Made by a program: the position numbers and the translations under genes | Notes under the pieces: model-generated | Seen by the model: only the letters and a program-made list of their open reading frames with translations | Database searches by the model: none | What the model was told of the DNA's origin: nothing | Assembly (NCBI GenBank): GCA_016858145.1 | Contig: JAEHOE010000144.1 | Coordinates: forward strand, 62,001 to 126,000 | DNA length: 64,000 bases | Direction of reading: 5' to 3' | Origin: Edaphochlamys debaryana | Taxonomy: Eukaryota; Chlorophyta; Chlorophyceae; Chlamydomonadales | Shown here: piece by piece, positions 1 through 11,624 of the stretch | Position numbering within the stretch: position 1 is the first letter of the stretch | Layout of the letters: each line of letters starts with the position of its first letter

Positions 1-3000
1 CCACTGCCCTGACTCAGACTAGCCGCTCTCGCGCTCACGCCTCCTCCCTGCACCCCACCCCCACCCCGGCAGGAGATTGATAGTTTAAGCCATACCCGTG
101 GCCCCACACGTCCTACCCAACGTCCCCCGCGCGATTGCGGTGCTGTAACCCCACAAGACAGCAACCCCTCCTCCGCAAATGGCCTTGCCTGGCTGAGGGC
201 GGTTAGTAATAGGACGTCTCCGTCGTACAGTGCCGCCAGGAGGGGGCTGAGCGCGGCGCTGTCGGTGGAGGAGGAGGCGTTGGAGGCGGATGATGGCGAG
301 GGGGAGGCGGCGAGCAGGGTGCGGGTGGTGGCGGGGACCATGAGCAGGTCCTGGGGGGGTGGGGGTGGGGGTGGGGGGGGGGTGGGGGGGTGGGAGGGAC
401 GGGATGAGCGGGCAGGGGCGAGGCGTTGGGGCGGAGGTCCTCAGCACGCACAAACCGCAACCGAAGCCCTACGTACAACTGCAACTGACGCCCTACTGTA
501 CGCACAAACTGCAGAGAAGCCCCATGCGAGCTCCAGGCCAGAACAAGCCCAGCCCCCTCCACGGCTCCACCGCTCCTGCGCCCCTCCCGAGTCCCCGGTC
601 CCCACCCCCCACCTTGGGGGTGGAGAAGGCCAGCTGGCCCAGGGAGGGCAGGTAGGCGAGGGAGTAGGCCCCGGTAGAGGGGGTGGTGGTGTTGAAGATG
701 TTGGAGCCGCTGCCAGACAGCCTGGGGGGTGGGTGGGCAGGGGAGGGGGTATGTGGGCAGGAAGTTACATGGTCAGGGGGCACGGCACGGCGCCACCCAG
801 AATCCCAGCAACCCCTCCCGGCCCCTTGTTACCCTCCCTTTCCACCCCGTCACTCCCTCCATCCGCTGCCCCGGGGCTCACGTGCGCCACACGAGGGTGG
901 CCAGCCCCAGATCCAGGGTGTAGATCGTGGCGTCCTGCTGGAAGGTGCCGGCAGCTGCGTTGTAGTACTCCCCGCCACCGATAAAGAGCTGGGGTCGGGG
1001 TAGGTGGAGAGGTACGTGTTTGGAGCGGAACAGGCAGCAGGGAGGCGAGGACAGATGACTCATCTTGTTATGCATCTTGAAAGCAACGCATCCTGGATCT
1101 AGATCCCGTATTCATGCATATGTCGTACCTGGGTTTCGACCACCGCCATGGCCGCATCCACCAGGGCAGGGGGGCCGCTGCCCACGGGGCGCAGCCGTAC
1201 CCACGTGTGGTTAGTCAGGCACAGCGCCCACAGGTCCGACAGCCGCGTGGATGACGTCAAGCTGTCGTACGTCGTACTGCCGCCGTACACGAGTACGATG
1301 CCCTCGCTGCCGTACCGGCTGGCGATGGAGGAGTCGTTCATGAAGGCGACCGCGTGCCTGCGGGTGGGGTGTACGCGCGAAGGTGGTTGCATAGCGCATC
1401 AGACCGATAAGAGCTCAGACACAAGGCCCCACATGCTCTATTCCCGCAACGGGCTACGTTACGAATAGCTGTGAGCGAGGGGCGCAGGTCGGGCAAGGGT
1501 GCATGAGTCTTTCCTCACCTGAGCCGGGGCGTGGGCAGTTGTGAGCCCGCATCCGGTTTTAGCTCGTACGTGTGCAGGTAGCTGCCCCGCTGCGGCAGCG
1601 GGTACTGCAGGAACGACATGCTGCTGCCGTCGGCGTCGGTCGGCAGTACGGCGTCGGTCGGCTGGACGAGCAGGCCGTACACCTGCCGGTACTTGTACTG
1701 TGAGAGGTTGGCGCGAGCGGCGCTGCCCACGTCTGCGCGGCAAACAAAGGATACGAAACCTCAACGGACTCCTCACCGCAAAGGACTCCGCAATAATCAC
1801 GATGAACCCTTATCAGCCACGAAGCCTCACCCGCTCACTCCTCCTACCAAGACAGAGCGCGAGCGAGGAGGTGCATCGCGCGTAGGATGGCAGCAAGCGA
1901 ACTCCTCACCAAATGTGGCTTCGCCCTTTCCGAATCCGGGCAGGTAGGCCCCGCAGCCGAGCGAGTAGATCCGCAGCTGCGGGCAGCAGCTGGTGTTTCC
2001 CGCCACCGCCCCGTCGGGGCCAGAGACGCAGCAGGAGCCCTTGAACCCCACCATGTCTTGGTCGCGAGTCCAGCCCTTGCCGTCGGGGGCGGTCATCCAC
2101 ACCTGCACGCGGAGGGAGTCAGGAAGACGGACGGGGGGTGAGGGCGGGAGAGTGGGGGGATAAGGGCGCGGGGAGGAAGGGAGGGCGCACAGCGTGCCAT
2201 AGGCCCAGCCGGCCGCCCAGCGTGGTGAGGAAACGCCTCAAGCCCTGGGTGGGTGCTGCCATTGCAACAACCCATGGCCTCTGGCCGGCCCTGTTTACCT
2301 GGCCCTTCGCTGGCGCTTGCCCTTGCAGCGTCACCACCAACAGATCTCAGGAGGGCCAGGCTGGTCTCTTTGCAAGCCCCACAGCCTCCTCCCAAGCCCC
2401 ATAGCACACTAGCCCCCAGCCCCTGCAGGCCCCCAACCAGCCCCTGCAGGGCCTCTGCTCATGCCCCAAAGCCCCCAAGCCCCACCCCTGCAGGCTGCAG
2501 GGCCCCAACCCCACCTGCAGCAGGCCGGTGGGTAGCTCCAAGGTTGCCTTGCGTGTGACCCCCAACAGGGTGGGGTCGGGGGCGGCGCTGGGGCTGCTGC
2601 CCGTGGGGACGGCGGTCAGGTCCGCGGAGCCTGGTGGTGGTGGTGGTGGTGGGGAGGGGGGGGGAAGGGGGGGCAGGGGATCGAGCGGGCAGGCGCGGAG
2701 CCGTGGGTGGCTGTGGCCGGCAAGGCAAGAAACGCCCCGCACTGACTGGTTTGCACGTAATCACTCGCCGGAGCTGTGCGAACCGACGCCGGCGCCCGCC
2801 CTCCTCCCTCTCCGAAACCCACAGCGAACCCTCACCCTCCCAGCTGCCCTCCCCCCCTGCACCCCACGCCCCACACCGCCCCCTCCCGCTCCGACTCACT
2901 GAGGCCGACCAGGCTCAGCACCTCCTCCCCGCTCCCTGTGGTGATGCGCACGCTGCCCATGCTCTGAAGCATGGCGAAGTCGGACGACACGATCTCCACA

Positions 3001-6000
3001 CGCACGGTACGGTTGACGGCGCAGGCGAAGGAGGGCGCTGAGGTGGGGAGGTCGATGACTGGGCGGACGGGGGAAGGCGCGGAGGCAGGGAAAGGCAGGG
3101 GCAGGTGTGAGGCACGGGAGCGGGGGCGGCCATGGCCCAGGGGCGTCCGGAGGCTAGGCCGAGGTGTGGAGAATTGAGAGCACCCCTGGCGGCTTGCGAG
3201 CTATCCGTAAGCTGAACCCGTCCGAGTCGCCCGTATCCCTCTACGGTACACCTTACTTCCCGCCCGGTCCCGGTCCCGGTCCGATCACGCCACACACCCT
3301 TGGGCACCCCATCCCTCTACGGTACTCCCTCCCCACGTTCCCGGGGGGGAATCAATCACGCCACGCACCCTTGGGCGCGTCGATGGGCGCCGCGGCGGGC
3401 AGCTCCGAGGAGGTGGGGGTCCAGGCCAGGGGCGCGGCGGAGGAGCAGTTGCCCGAGGGGCAGGCGGCCAGGCCCGGCGAGGCGGGGCCGGAGTCCACGG
3501 CCTCCCCGCCCACGTAGTAGCGCAGCAGGTGGATGTCCATGGCGGCGACCAGGTCGGCTACGGGAAGCACGAGGGGGGCGGGGGCAGGGGTCGTGGGGGC
3601 CAAGGTCGGGGCCATAGGTCACCCAAGGCCGCTGGGCGAGTGTGCAGGTTCGAGTGTGCAGGTTCAGGCAATGTTGCGCACAGGGCGCCATACAGAACCA
3701 GCTCCAGAAGGCAATCAGGCAAACGAATCAACCCGCGCCCAAACTCGACTGCCAGCAACTCACAGATCGAGGGCTGCTGCCCCCGCGCCGCCACGCCCGC
3801 CGCATCCACCGATCCTCCGCCCACCAGCAGCGCCGTACGGTCGCCCACCGGCACCATGGCGGCGCCCGCCCTGTACCCGAAAGAGTGAGAGAATCCGCCC
3901 TGCAGGGAGCAGGACGGGGGTGGGGTGGGGTTGGAGAGCTCAACCTGCGTCGGGAGAGAAGTAACCCCGCTCCCGTGCGCTCTTGCCATCCTGTAGATGC
4001 TCCCCTGCCTCCCGACAGGCCCTATCCGCACCTGCAGATTGCTCACGTCCGCCCAGACCAGGTGCGAGGTGCCTGGGGGCGCGTGTGGGGGGCCGAGGGC
4101 CGCCGCCACTCTGCAGGTTCAGCACTTCAGCAAGCCGTAAGTGGAGGGGAGCTACGCTTCCAGCCAAGTGCCTACACAGCTCTCCTCCGTCCCTGCCCCC
4201 CCCCCCCACACACACCTGCGTCAGCACGGATGGCCAGGGCGTCCTGGCTGCTGTGCTGGAACACCAGGAGCTGGCACCTGGGGGGGGGGGCGGGAGGGTG
4301 GTTGGGTGGAAGGGGAACAAGCGAGAGTTAGCGGGCCGTAGGGGACCACAGGTGGGAACGTAGAGGTCGAGGTGGGGGCAACGGCGGGGGCATCACGTGA
4401 CGCACTTGTTGTAAAAGGTCATGTTTCCGGAGGACGACTGGAGCCGCCGCCGCTGGTCCTCCCAGCTGTCGTACTCGGCGTTGTCGTACTCGATGTCGTA
4501 CGCGTACGCATCGTACGACGTGCTTGCGTCGTACGGCCCGGCGCCGCCAAGCACCCCCGTGTCCGCGGCGGCTCGGCGGCGGTGCTGCTGCTGCAGGCGC
4601 CGGCGGAGGCGGCGGAGGCCGGGGAGCGCTCTGCGTGTGTGTGTGGAGGGGCCAGTGGCGGGCGGGGTAGAGGGGAGGGATTAGGTCAGGCGAGCGTCAA
4701 CTGCTACGCATCGGGCTCTTACGCGCACAGTTGTATGTTGAGCGCTGTACAGCACTGTACGGCACTGTACGGCACTGTACGGCACATCACGCTGTTGGCT
4801 CGACCCCAGCCAGCAGGGCCCACCCGGTGGAGGGCGAGGGGGAGGCGGAGGTGCCGGAGGTGGAGGTGGTGCCCAGGGACGTGATGGCGCCGCTGACCTT
4901 GGACCATGCGCAGGTGGCGTACGCGGACCAGGCGGAGGAGGCCACCAGGGAGGCGGTGTCGCAGCCCTCGAGCGCCGAGGCCAGAAGAGACGCGGCGTCG
5001 CTTGAGCCGCCGCCTGCGGAGGGTGGGGCGTGTGTGTGCTGACCGCGTGTTAGTATCAGCATGCGCGCGAGGGGCTCCTCGTGCAAGCCACGAAATGAAT
5101 GCCCAGCGTGTGTGGCGGTGTGTGTGGCAGTGGGAGGGGTGGCGGGCACAGGGCCCCGGGCATTGGATGACTCAAGAACAGAATGCTTGGCATGTGCGTG
5201 TTCGGCAACCAAGCCTACTGCCTTATTGTCATCTAGTTGCGCCAGCTCAGTTCAGTGGGCGCGCTGGCGTAGCCCCCGGTGCCCGAACGCACACGCACCC
5301 GGCATGCGGGTGGGCGGCTTTCCGCCGCTCTGAGCCACGCCCCCGCACACGAGCACGGCGGGGGCGGTGACGGAGATGGGGGCGGTGCGGCCGTACACGG
5401 AGCCCGAGTAGGAGGCGGTGAGGGGCGCGGAGGCGTACCGGTCGCGGGGAACGGACTGGGGGCGGGAGAGGGCGGCGGGCGCGGTTGTCAGCCCGCACGT
5501 GGCGGGGGACAGGTGAAGACCCAGACAGGGGTTGCACAGGCATGGTGCGCGCAGCGAGGGACTGGGGGAAGTGCGAGTGGCGGGGACCAAGGATGAAAGC
5601 CCCTTGCGTACAGGCCTGGGGAGCGCAGCTGGGATGGGCGGCCGTTCGCAGCAAGGCATGCGGTGGGCCCCGCAGGTTAGGTTGGCCAGGGTACCGGCGG
5701 GGAGTCCCCCAGGCACAGGTTGGGTCGCGCACTCGCACTCGCACACTCGCACACTCGTACCATGGAGAAGGCGTAGGCCTCGGAGGGCACGCTGACGCAC
5801 GACCCCGAGGGGTCCTGGGAGCAGGAGGCGACGGTGGTGAAGGAGGAGACGTTGGCCAGGATGGCGAAGGTCAGGTCCGGCTGGCTCACTGTACGGCACG
5901 GTACGGCACACGACAGAGTACGGCAGAGTACGGCAGTCAATAATACAGTACGGCATGTGCACCGTGCGGCTGCATACGGCAGGGAAGCACGTGCGGCCTC

Positions 6001-9000
6001 GCCCACCTTCCGATGTGTCGTACTTGCCCAGGAACACCAGTCCCGGGTGCGACCCGCTGGCGGTGGCGGTGGTGAGGGCGAGTGCGTGCATGGTCTTGAG
6101 GACAACGGTGGAGGAGTCGGTCTCGAAGTAGGCGTGCTTCAGGGAGGCCGTGTCCAGGATCTGGGGGAAGCGGGGGACAGAACGGGGCAGAACTGAGCGC
6201 TGGGCGGACGGGCGCGGGCACTCTGCCAGCGTGGAGGCCGGCGCAGGCGGGGCGCCTGGGCTCAACCCCGCACGCACGCACCTGTGCCTCGCCGGTGTGC
6301 CACCGCAGCTCCATGCGCCGACCCGTGGCCTGAGGCGCAGACAAAGAGGCGGGGCGTGGGGGAGGGGTGATTGGGCCAATCATCAAGCCCCCCCAGTAGC
6401 CCCTGCCTGCTCCCGTACATTTGTTCTTTCGCAGTACGCGCACACAAGCAGCTCCTGACGCGCACAGCCGCCCTTTTGCCCACCGCACCTGCACGTCCAG
6501 GCCTGTGTCCTCCTGGCGGTAGCCCCCGATGACGAGCGTCACCCCGGACGCCGTTACGACGCCCGTCTGGCCGCGCACGAAGCTGGGGGTCAGGCCCGAG
6601 GGCAGGCTCGCCACGGGGGAGGAGGGCGTGGCGGCAATGTCGACCGCGGTGCCGTCGGCGTTCACGTAGGCGGCGGTGGAGTTGCCGTTATTGGCGGCGG
6701 CGAGGAGGTCGGGATGCAGGAAGAGGCGCGTGCGGTTGAAGGAGAGCGAAAAGGAGAGGGGCGTAGGAGCGGCGGAGGTGGAGGTGGGGGCGGCGGAGAT
6801 GGCGGAGGCGAGGGCGGACAGGGAGGCATTGAGGCCCGGCGCCGAGTACCGGACGTGGAAGGCGCGCCAGGTGGACTGCGCTTCGTTGCCGGTCCTGCAG
6901 CCGTGCAGGGGTTCGGTATGAAGGTTGGTACGTAATGCTCAGGTCACAAACACAGAGCACAAGGGCCGCCTGGCTCACAAACAATGAGGATTAGAACTAC
7001 AGCACTCACGGCTTGAGCCCTCCCGCCGAGTACACCACCAGCTCGCCCGCCGGCTCCGAAAGCGACAGTACGGACTCGAAGCCCGCCACGTGTGCCGCGG
7101 AGCCCTGCACGCACGCCACGTCAGCAGCCGCCCACGTGGCCCTGAGGGCGCCGCCCGTGGACGCCCCCGCCAGGCCGCGCAGGTCGACGGCGTAGAGTGC
7201 GCGGGACAGGGCAAAGCGCTTCACTGTGTTGGGGGGCAGGGCCGGACGGCGGGGCGGGAGGGCTGGTGGGTGACGATGGCGTGATTGGGGCCGGGGAAAG
7301 CAGTGAGGACAGAGGAAAGGAAGTGGCGGGGGGAATGATGGTGGAGCGCGGAGGAGCAAGCCGGGATCGCGCCCAGCACTCCTGCGCTTGAGGCCCTCTG
7401 AAGCTCAAGGGCCGCAGGCGCTTACGTGTCACGTAGACGGGCGGGGAGGGCGGCGGGGAGGTGGGCGGGCTGGGCGATGACGGGGGCGAGGGGGGCGGCG
7501 AGGCTGCCTGCGTCTGCAGGAGGGAGCGCCGCGCTGGTCCCTTGGCGGGGAGCGGCGAGGCGGCGGCGGGCTGCGGCGGCCCTGGTGTGCCAGCGCTGGG
7601 CGGCGCGGACGCGGGCGCCGGCACCGGTGGCGGCGCCGGGGCCGGGGCCGGGGATTGGGCTGGGGATGGGGCTGGGGCCGGGCTGGGGCTGGGCAGTTGG
7701 GGCATCGGGGGCCGTGGGGCGGGAGCTCCCTGGGGCATGGCTGGCTGGGTGCTCGGCGGCGGGGCTGCAGCGGGCAGGGGTGGTGCCGACGACGCTGGCC
7801 GGGGCGGAGCCGGCGCCAGCGGAGGGGCGGGCCAAGAGAGCGGCGGCCAGGGCTGGAAGGCGGGGGCGGGGGCGGGGCTGGGTGGTGTTGGCGGCATGGA
7901 CCCCATGGGCGGAGCCAGGGGTGTCCCCGAGGGCTGCGGCGGCGGGGCCCCCGCGGGCGCGCGGGGCGCCGGGCTAGGGGGCTTGAGGCCGCCGGCAGTT
8001 GGCGCGGGTGGCGGCGCGCCTCCTCCTCCTCCTGCAGGCATGCCGCCGGTGGCCGGCGGCGGCGTGGCCCCAGCCGGAGGCACCCCTCCTCCTCCACCTC
8101 CGCCTCCTCCCGCCATGGGTGGAGACGGCGGCGGCCCTGCCCCCACGGGCGCCCCACCTCCTGCCGCCGCAGGCGGCGTTCCCGCCCCCACTCCACCCGG
8201 CGCCGGCGGCCCACTGCCCGACCCAGATCCCGGCACTGGCGGCGGTGCAGCCCCTGCCGGCTGGCCCCCGGGCCCCGGCGGCGGCGCAGCTCCGCCGGAG
8301 GGCGGGCCTCCTGCCTGCTGCTGCGGGGCAGGCGGCCCTCCCGAGGGCGGCTGCGCTCCGGAGGGCGGCTGTGCCCCGGAGGGCGGCTGTGCCCCGGAGG
8401 GCGGCTGTGCCCCGGAGGGCGGCTGTGCTCCGGAGGGCGGCTGTGCCCCGGAGGGCGGCTGCGCTCCGGAGGGCGGCTGTGCCCCGGAGGCTGCTGGCGG
8501 AGACGGTGCAGCGTTGGGGCCGGGGCCGCTGGGGCCGGGGCCGGAGGAGCTTGCCGGACTGGGCGGGGGCCCGGCGGTGGGAAAGACTATGGCGGGCTTG
8601 GCGGGGGGTGCGTTTGGCGGCGAGGGCGGCGATGGCGCCATGACTAAGGATGACGTGGTGCTGTACCCGCCGTACAACAGCAGGAAGTGGCCGTGTACGG
8701 CAGCGGCGGCGGACTGAAACGCCGGCGGTGCGGCGCCGCCGTACGATAGCTCCGGCGCCACCTGTCCCATCCACCTGCGGGGGGCCCACGTGCAGGCGGG
8801 GGGGCCACGTGCACCCGCTCACAGCCCTGCCTCTCCTGCCCACACCCTAACGCAACTCTCACCCCTGGTACCCTGACTCCAGCTCCCTCCCTTGTCAGCA
8901 ATCCCCAAAAGGAACGCAAACTGGCACTACGAGTCGGCGCTCCCCAGACTGAGGGGGCCGCAGCGGCAGCAGGGGGGTGTGCGCACCTGCGGGAGGTGAG

Positions 9001-10773
9001 GTTGTACGCCCACAGCTCCGAGCTGTACGACCCGTCTGACGTCACTCCGCCGTACACCAGCATCACGTCACCGCCGTACACGGCAGCGCTGGCGTGCTTG
9101 CGGCCGCTAGGCCCCGTGCCTGCCGGGACACGGCAAGAAGAGGTCAGCCCACGCAAGCACAACTCCAGGTCGTCATCCCTCAGCCCACCGGCTGAAGGTC
9201 ATAATGCCGTACTGCCGTACACGCACCCGTGCCGTTGTGCGCGGTCCACGTGGAGGTCAGGAGGTTGACCGACGCCACGTCAGCCAACAGCACCTCGGGG
9301 TCCGCGGCGGCGCTGTCGTTGGTTCGCGCCACCCCCCCGAACACCACCAGGTGGGGGGCGCCGCCGGCGTCACGCCACTCCACCTGAAAGGGACGGGGGC
9401 CAACAACAGCCAGGCATCCTCAGCTGCGTACACAAGACTACAAATAGCCCACTCGCCCGCCCTGCGCTGCGCAGCCAGATGGTTGGCTTTCAAGCATGCC
9501 TCATAGCCCTCGCCGCAGGGGCAGCCAGAGCACCCTCCGCCCCAACGCCAGGGCAGGGTTGCAAGCGGCGCCACCCTATCCCGCCCTCCCTCCAGCCCGT
9601 GACTGGCCGTCCGCATCTCCGCCCCAACGTGTGTCAGCCACGCTACTGAGCCTCGAGGCCTGGCCCGCACGCCCTCCCCACACTCCTGCCTTCCCTCCTC
9701 CCCTTCCTGTAACCCTAGCAGTCCCCGCGCCAGCGCCCCGACCCCCGCCTCCCCGTCGCCTCACCACGCAACGCCCCCCGCGCCACACGGACCCTTCCGG
9801 CGCCCGCACCCACCATCGTGTGCCCCGAGCGCCCTTCCACCGCCTGCCACCCCGCCAGCAGCTGGCTCCGCACCGCCCTGCTGCGGGGCTCGGCTTCCTC
9901 CAGGGCATTGGAGGAGGCGATGTTGGAGCCCAGGCGGCCGCTGCGGCCCCCCAGGGTGTAGACCTAGGGAGCAGGCGATGGGGCAGGGCGATGGGCAGCA
10001 CAAGGGCATGGGGATGGGGAGGCCGAGGCCCGGGCTGGGGGCTGCTGCCCGCCGCAGGCCCGGTATGCCCCGTACCGGTGTTGCGCTCTGACCCGTGGTC
10101 GGGTGCCCAGGCCTCGTACGCACCCAGCTGACAGGACAGCGGCTGTGACAAGTGGCCCCTACTCGCCGTTTGCGACTCCGTGACCTCCGCCGTCAACCCA
10201 GTGCACAGCCTAGTGCCCCCCGACCACTCTGACAGCTCTGACAAGCTTGACCCGGACGTTGCCGTGTTCAAGAGCCCCCGGCCGTGCCCAGCCGACCCCA
10301 GCCCTCTTGCAGGTGCCAGCGCCAGCACCCACCAGGCCGTTGGATGTGATGAGCGTGCGGTGGTCGTACCTAGCCTCTGGGTTGCTGCTGCCCGAACCCC
10401 GACACACCGCTACCCCGCCCTGGCACCATGCACGCTCGCGAGCCCCCTCGGCCGCTGGTGCCGCCTGCGGGGAGTTTAGGATGGCACGCGTGAGCTGCTT
10501 ATGTGGCAAGCTGGGGGATAAGTTCGGCTGACCGCAGCACCGCTTGTCTGGCGGGGCCACGCCGGGCAACTTGTCCACCCGGCAGACCCCGGGGCAGCAC
10601 CGCATGGACTCGTCGGTCCACGCCGAGCGCAAAACGCAGGATAAGATGCAACGCAGCATCATCCCTACAGTTCCGTCAGCAAACCCCACCAGCAGCAGAG
10701 TGGTCAGGAGGAGCGCCCGGCGCCGAGCACGGTCGACATGCCAAGCGCTCCAAGCGCGATGGGCCCGGCCCAT
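1..10773 (-). CDS. Secreted Kelch-repeat protein with proline-rich insert (3' end outside window)
   Basis: Kelch blades recur across the exons, for example VMLVYGGVTSDGSYSSELWAY, GIVLVYGGSTTYD, HLVVFGGVAR and VYTLGGRSG, so a beta-propeller binding protein is likely. Exons that join in phase (high to low): 9814-9963, 9227-9383, 8987-9119, 7426-8774, 7010-7223, 6489-6894, 6282-6329, 6007-6160, 5761-5888, 5299-5455, 4824-5013, 4406-4630, 4216-4277, 4032-4072, 3764-3944, 3369-3557, 2900-3058, 2515-2630, 1910-2102, 1519-1732, 1129-1357, 882-988, 613-721 and about 189-350. The 1,349-nt exon holds a roughly 400-residue proline-rich segment between blades, as in algal hydroxyproline-rich wall glycoproteins. 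An ATG at 10773 opens a signal-peptide-like stretch (RRALLLTTLLLVGFADG). The link from it to the exon ending at 10333 (ARYDHRTLITSNG) is uncertain. Many NxS/T sites suggest an extracellular location. A Tyr/Asp-rich patch (YDASTSYDAYAYDIEYD) lies in exon 4406-4630. The ligand is unknown. Confidence 0.75.
357..395. repeat. G-run in intron (G-quadruplex-like)
   Basis: An almost pure G tract interrupted by single T bases lies just upstream (in transcript terms) of the exon at about 189-350 of the Kelch gene. On the transcribed strand it is a C-rich polypyrimidine tract leading to a CAG acceptor, so a splicing role is enough to explain it. Confidence 0.6.
8342..8497 (-). repeat. 18-bp tandem repeat encoding GAQPPS units
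   Basis: About eight near-identical copies of an 18-bp unit lie inside the proline-rich exon of the Kelch gene. Read on the minus strand they encode GAQPPS repeats. Copies differ mostly at single silent positions, which points to recent unequal exchange. The period is far too short and has no spacers, so this is not a CRISPR array. Confidence 0.9.
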
Positions 10774-11624
10774 TCCAACTCGCAATAGCTATTCTAAACA
10801 TCCATTTTGGTATGTGAAGGCTGCGTGGCCCGGTCAAAGGCCGCGACTCCCAGCACGAAGCTCGCGAAATGACGCGTGGACTGTGGGCTGTTCACAGGTC
10901 AGGTAGGGAGAAAGCTAGTAAAGAAAGTCAAATCGTTAAGGCCGGTATGGGCAGGTCGCACAGGTGGACACGGGATGCCGGACCGGTGAACGGCAGGGCG
11001 CGGGTTGTCGAGGCCCCGGGCGTGAGAAGTGCAAGCGGCTAAGATGAGGAGCGACGTCTGGTCTTGTGGGGGGCCTGAGGGAGCTACAGCGACCTAGGCC
11101 TGCCCCCAGTATGAGGGGACCCATGCTGAGGGGCCAAGAGGGGCCCTCCTTCATGTCCCCAATGTGGACGCACGATGCTACCTGGTTCTGGTGGACGGAC
11201 AAAAACAGTTGCGTGCCTCTTGCGCGGCGCAGCCACGTTGAGGGGCCCACACCTCGAAGCGGGGAGCGCTGGGGAACGCGCGGGCCGAGGGGGCGAGCGG
11301 CCGGTCTCGCACGAACCCTGCGGCTAGTACGGAACTGTTCCGGTATGAAACGTCCCCGCTCCTTCCATCGTCACGGTCCTTGCCAGCTCCGCATCCACCC
11401 ACACACAGCGATCCTTACACAACTACAGACGGAAACGCGAAATCGGGCAGGTTGGGCAGGTTGTAGGAGGTGCGTGCCCAACCCTTACGCTGATCAGGCA
11501 CACACCCTCATAGCATGTCCAGCAGGCAGTAATACCAGAGGAAACTCACCGTTGCAGCGACACCGCGCGAGCTTGAGTAGTTCCACACCACGCGCGATGT
11601 AGCAGTGAATCGGCCTCGCAAGCA
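10774..11624. promoter_or_regulatory. Shared upstream region between Kelch and receptor-kinase genes
   Basis: This 850-bp spacer separates two start codons that point away from each other, so it should contain both promoters. I see no convincing open reading frame, RNA gene or TATA box in it. The Kelch start is tentative, so the left border may move. Confidence 0.45.

Noticed and set aside
5252..6379. A 375-codon minus-strand open frame.
   Set aside because: It is in the right strand but runs through introns of the Kelch gene; the spliced exons 5299-5455, 5761-5888 and 6007-6160 give the Kelch-like sequence instead.
8342..8497. Regular short repeats that could look like a CRISPR array.
   Set aside because: Period 18 bp, no spacers, in frame within a coding exon of a eukaryotic gene.
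7461..8717. A 418-codon open frame on the plus strand, rich in Gly/Ala.
   Set aside because: It is the antisense shadow of the proline-rich Kelch exon; the GC-rich repeat keeps all frames open and it has no splice or domain support.
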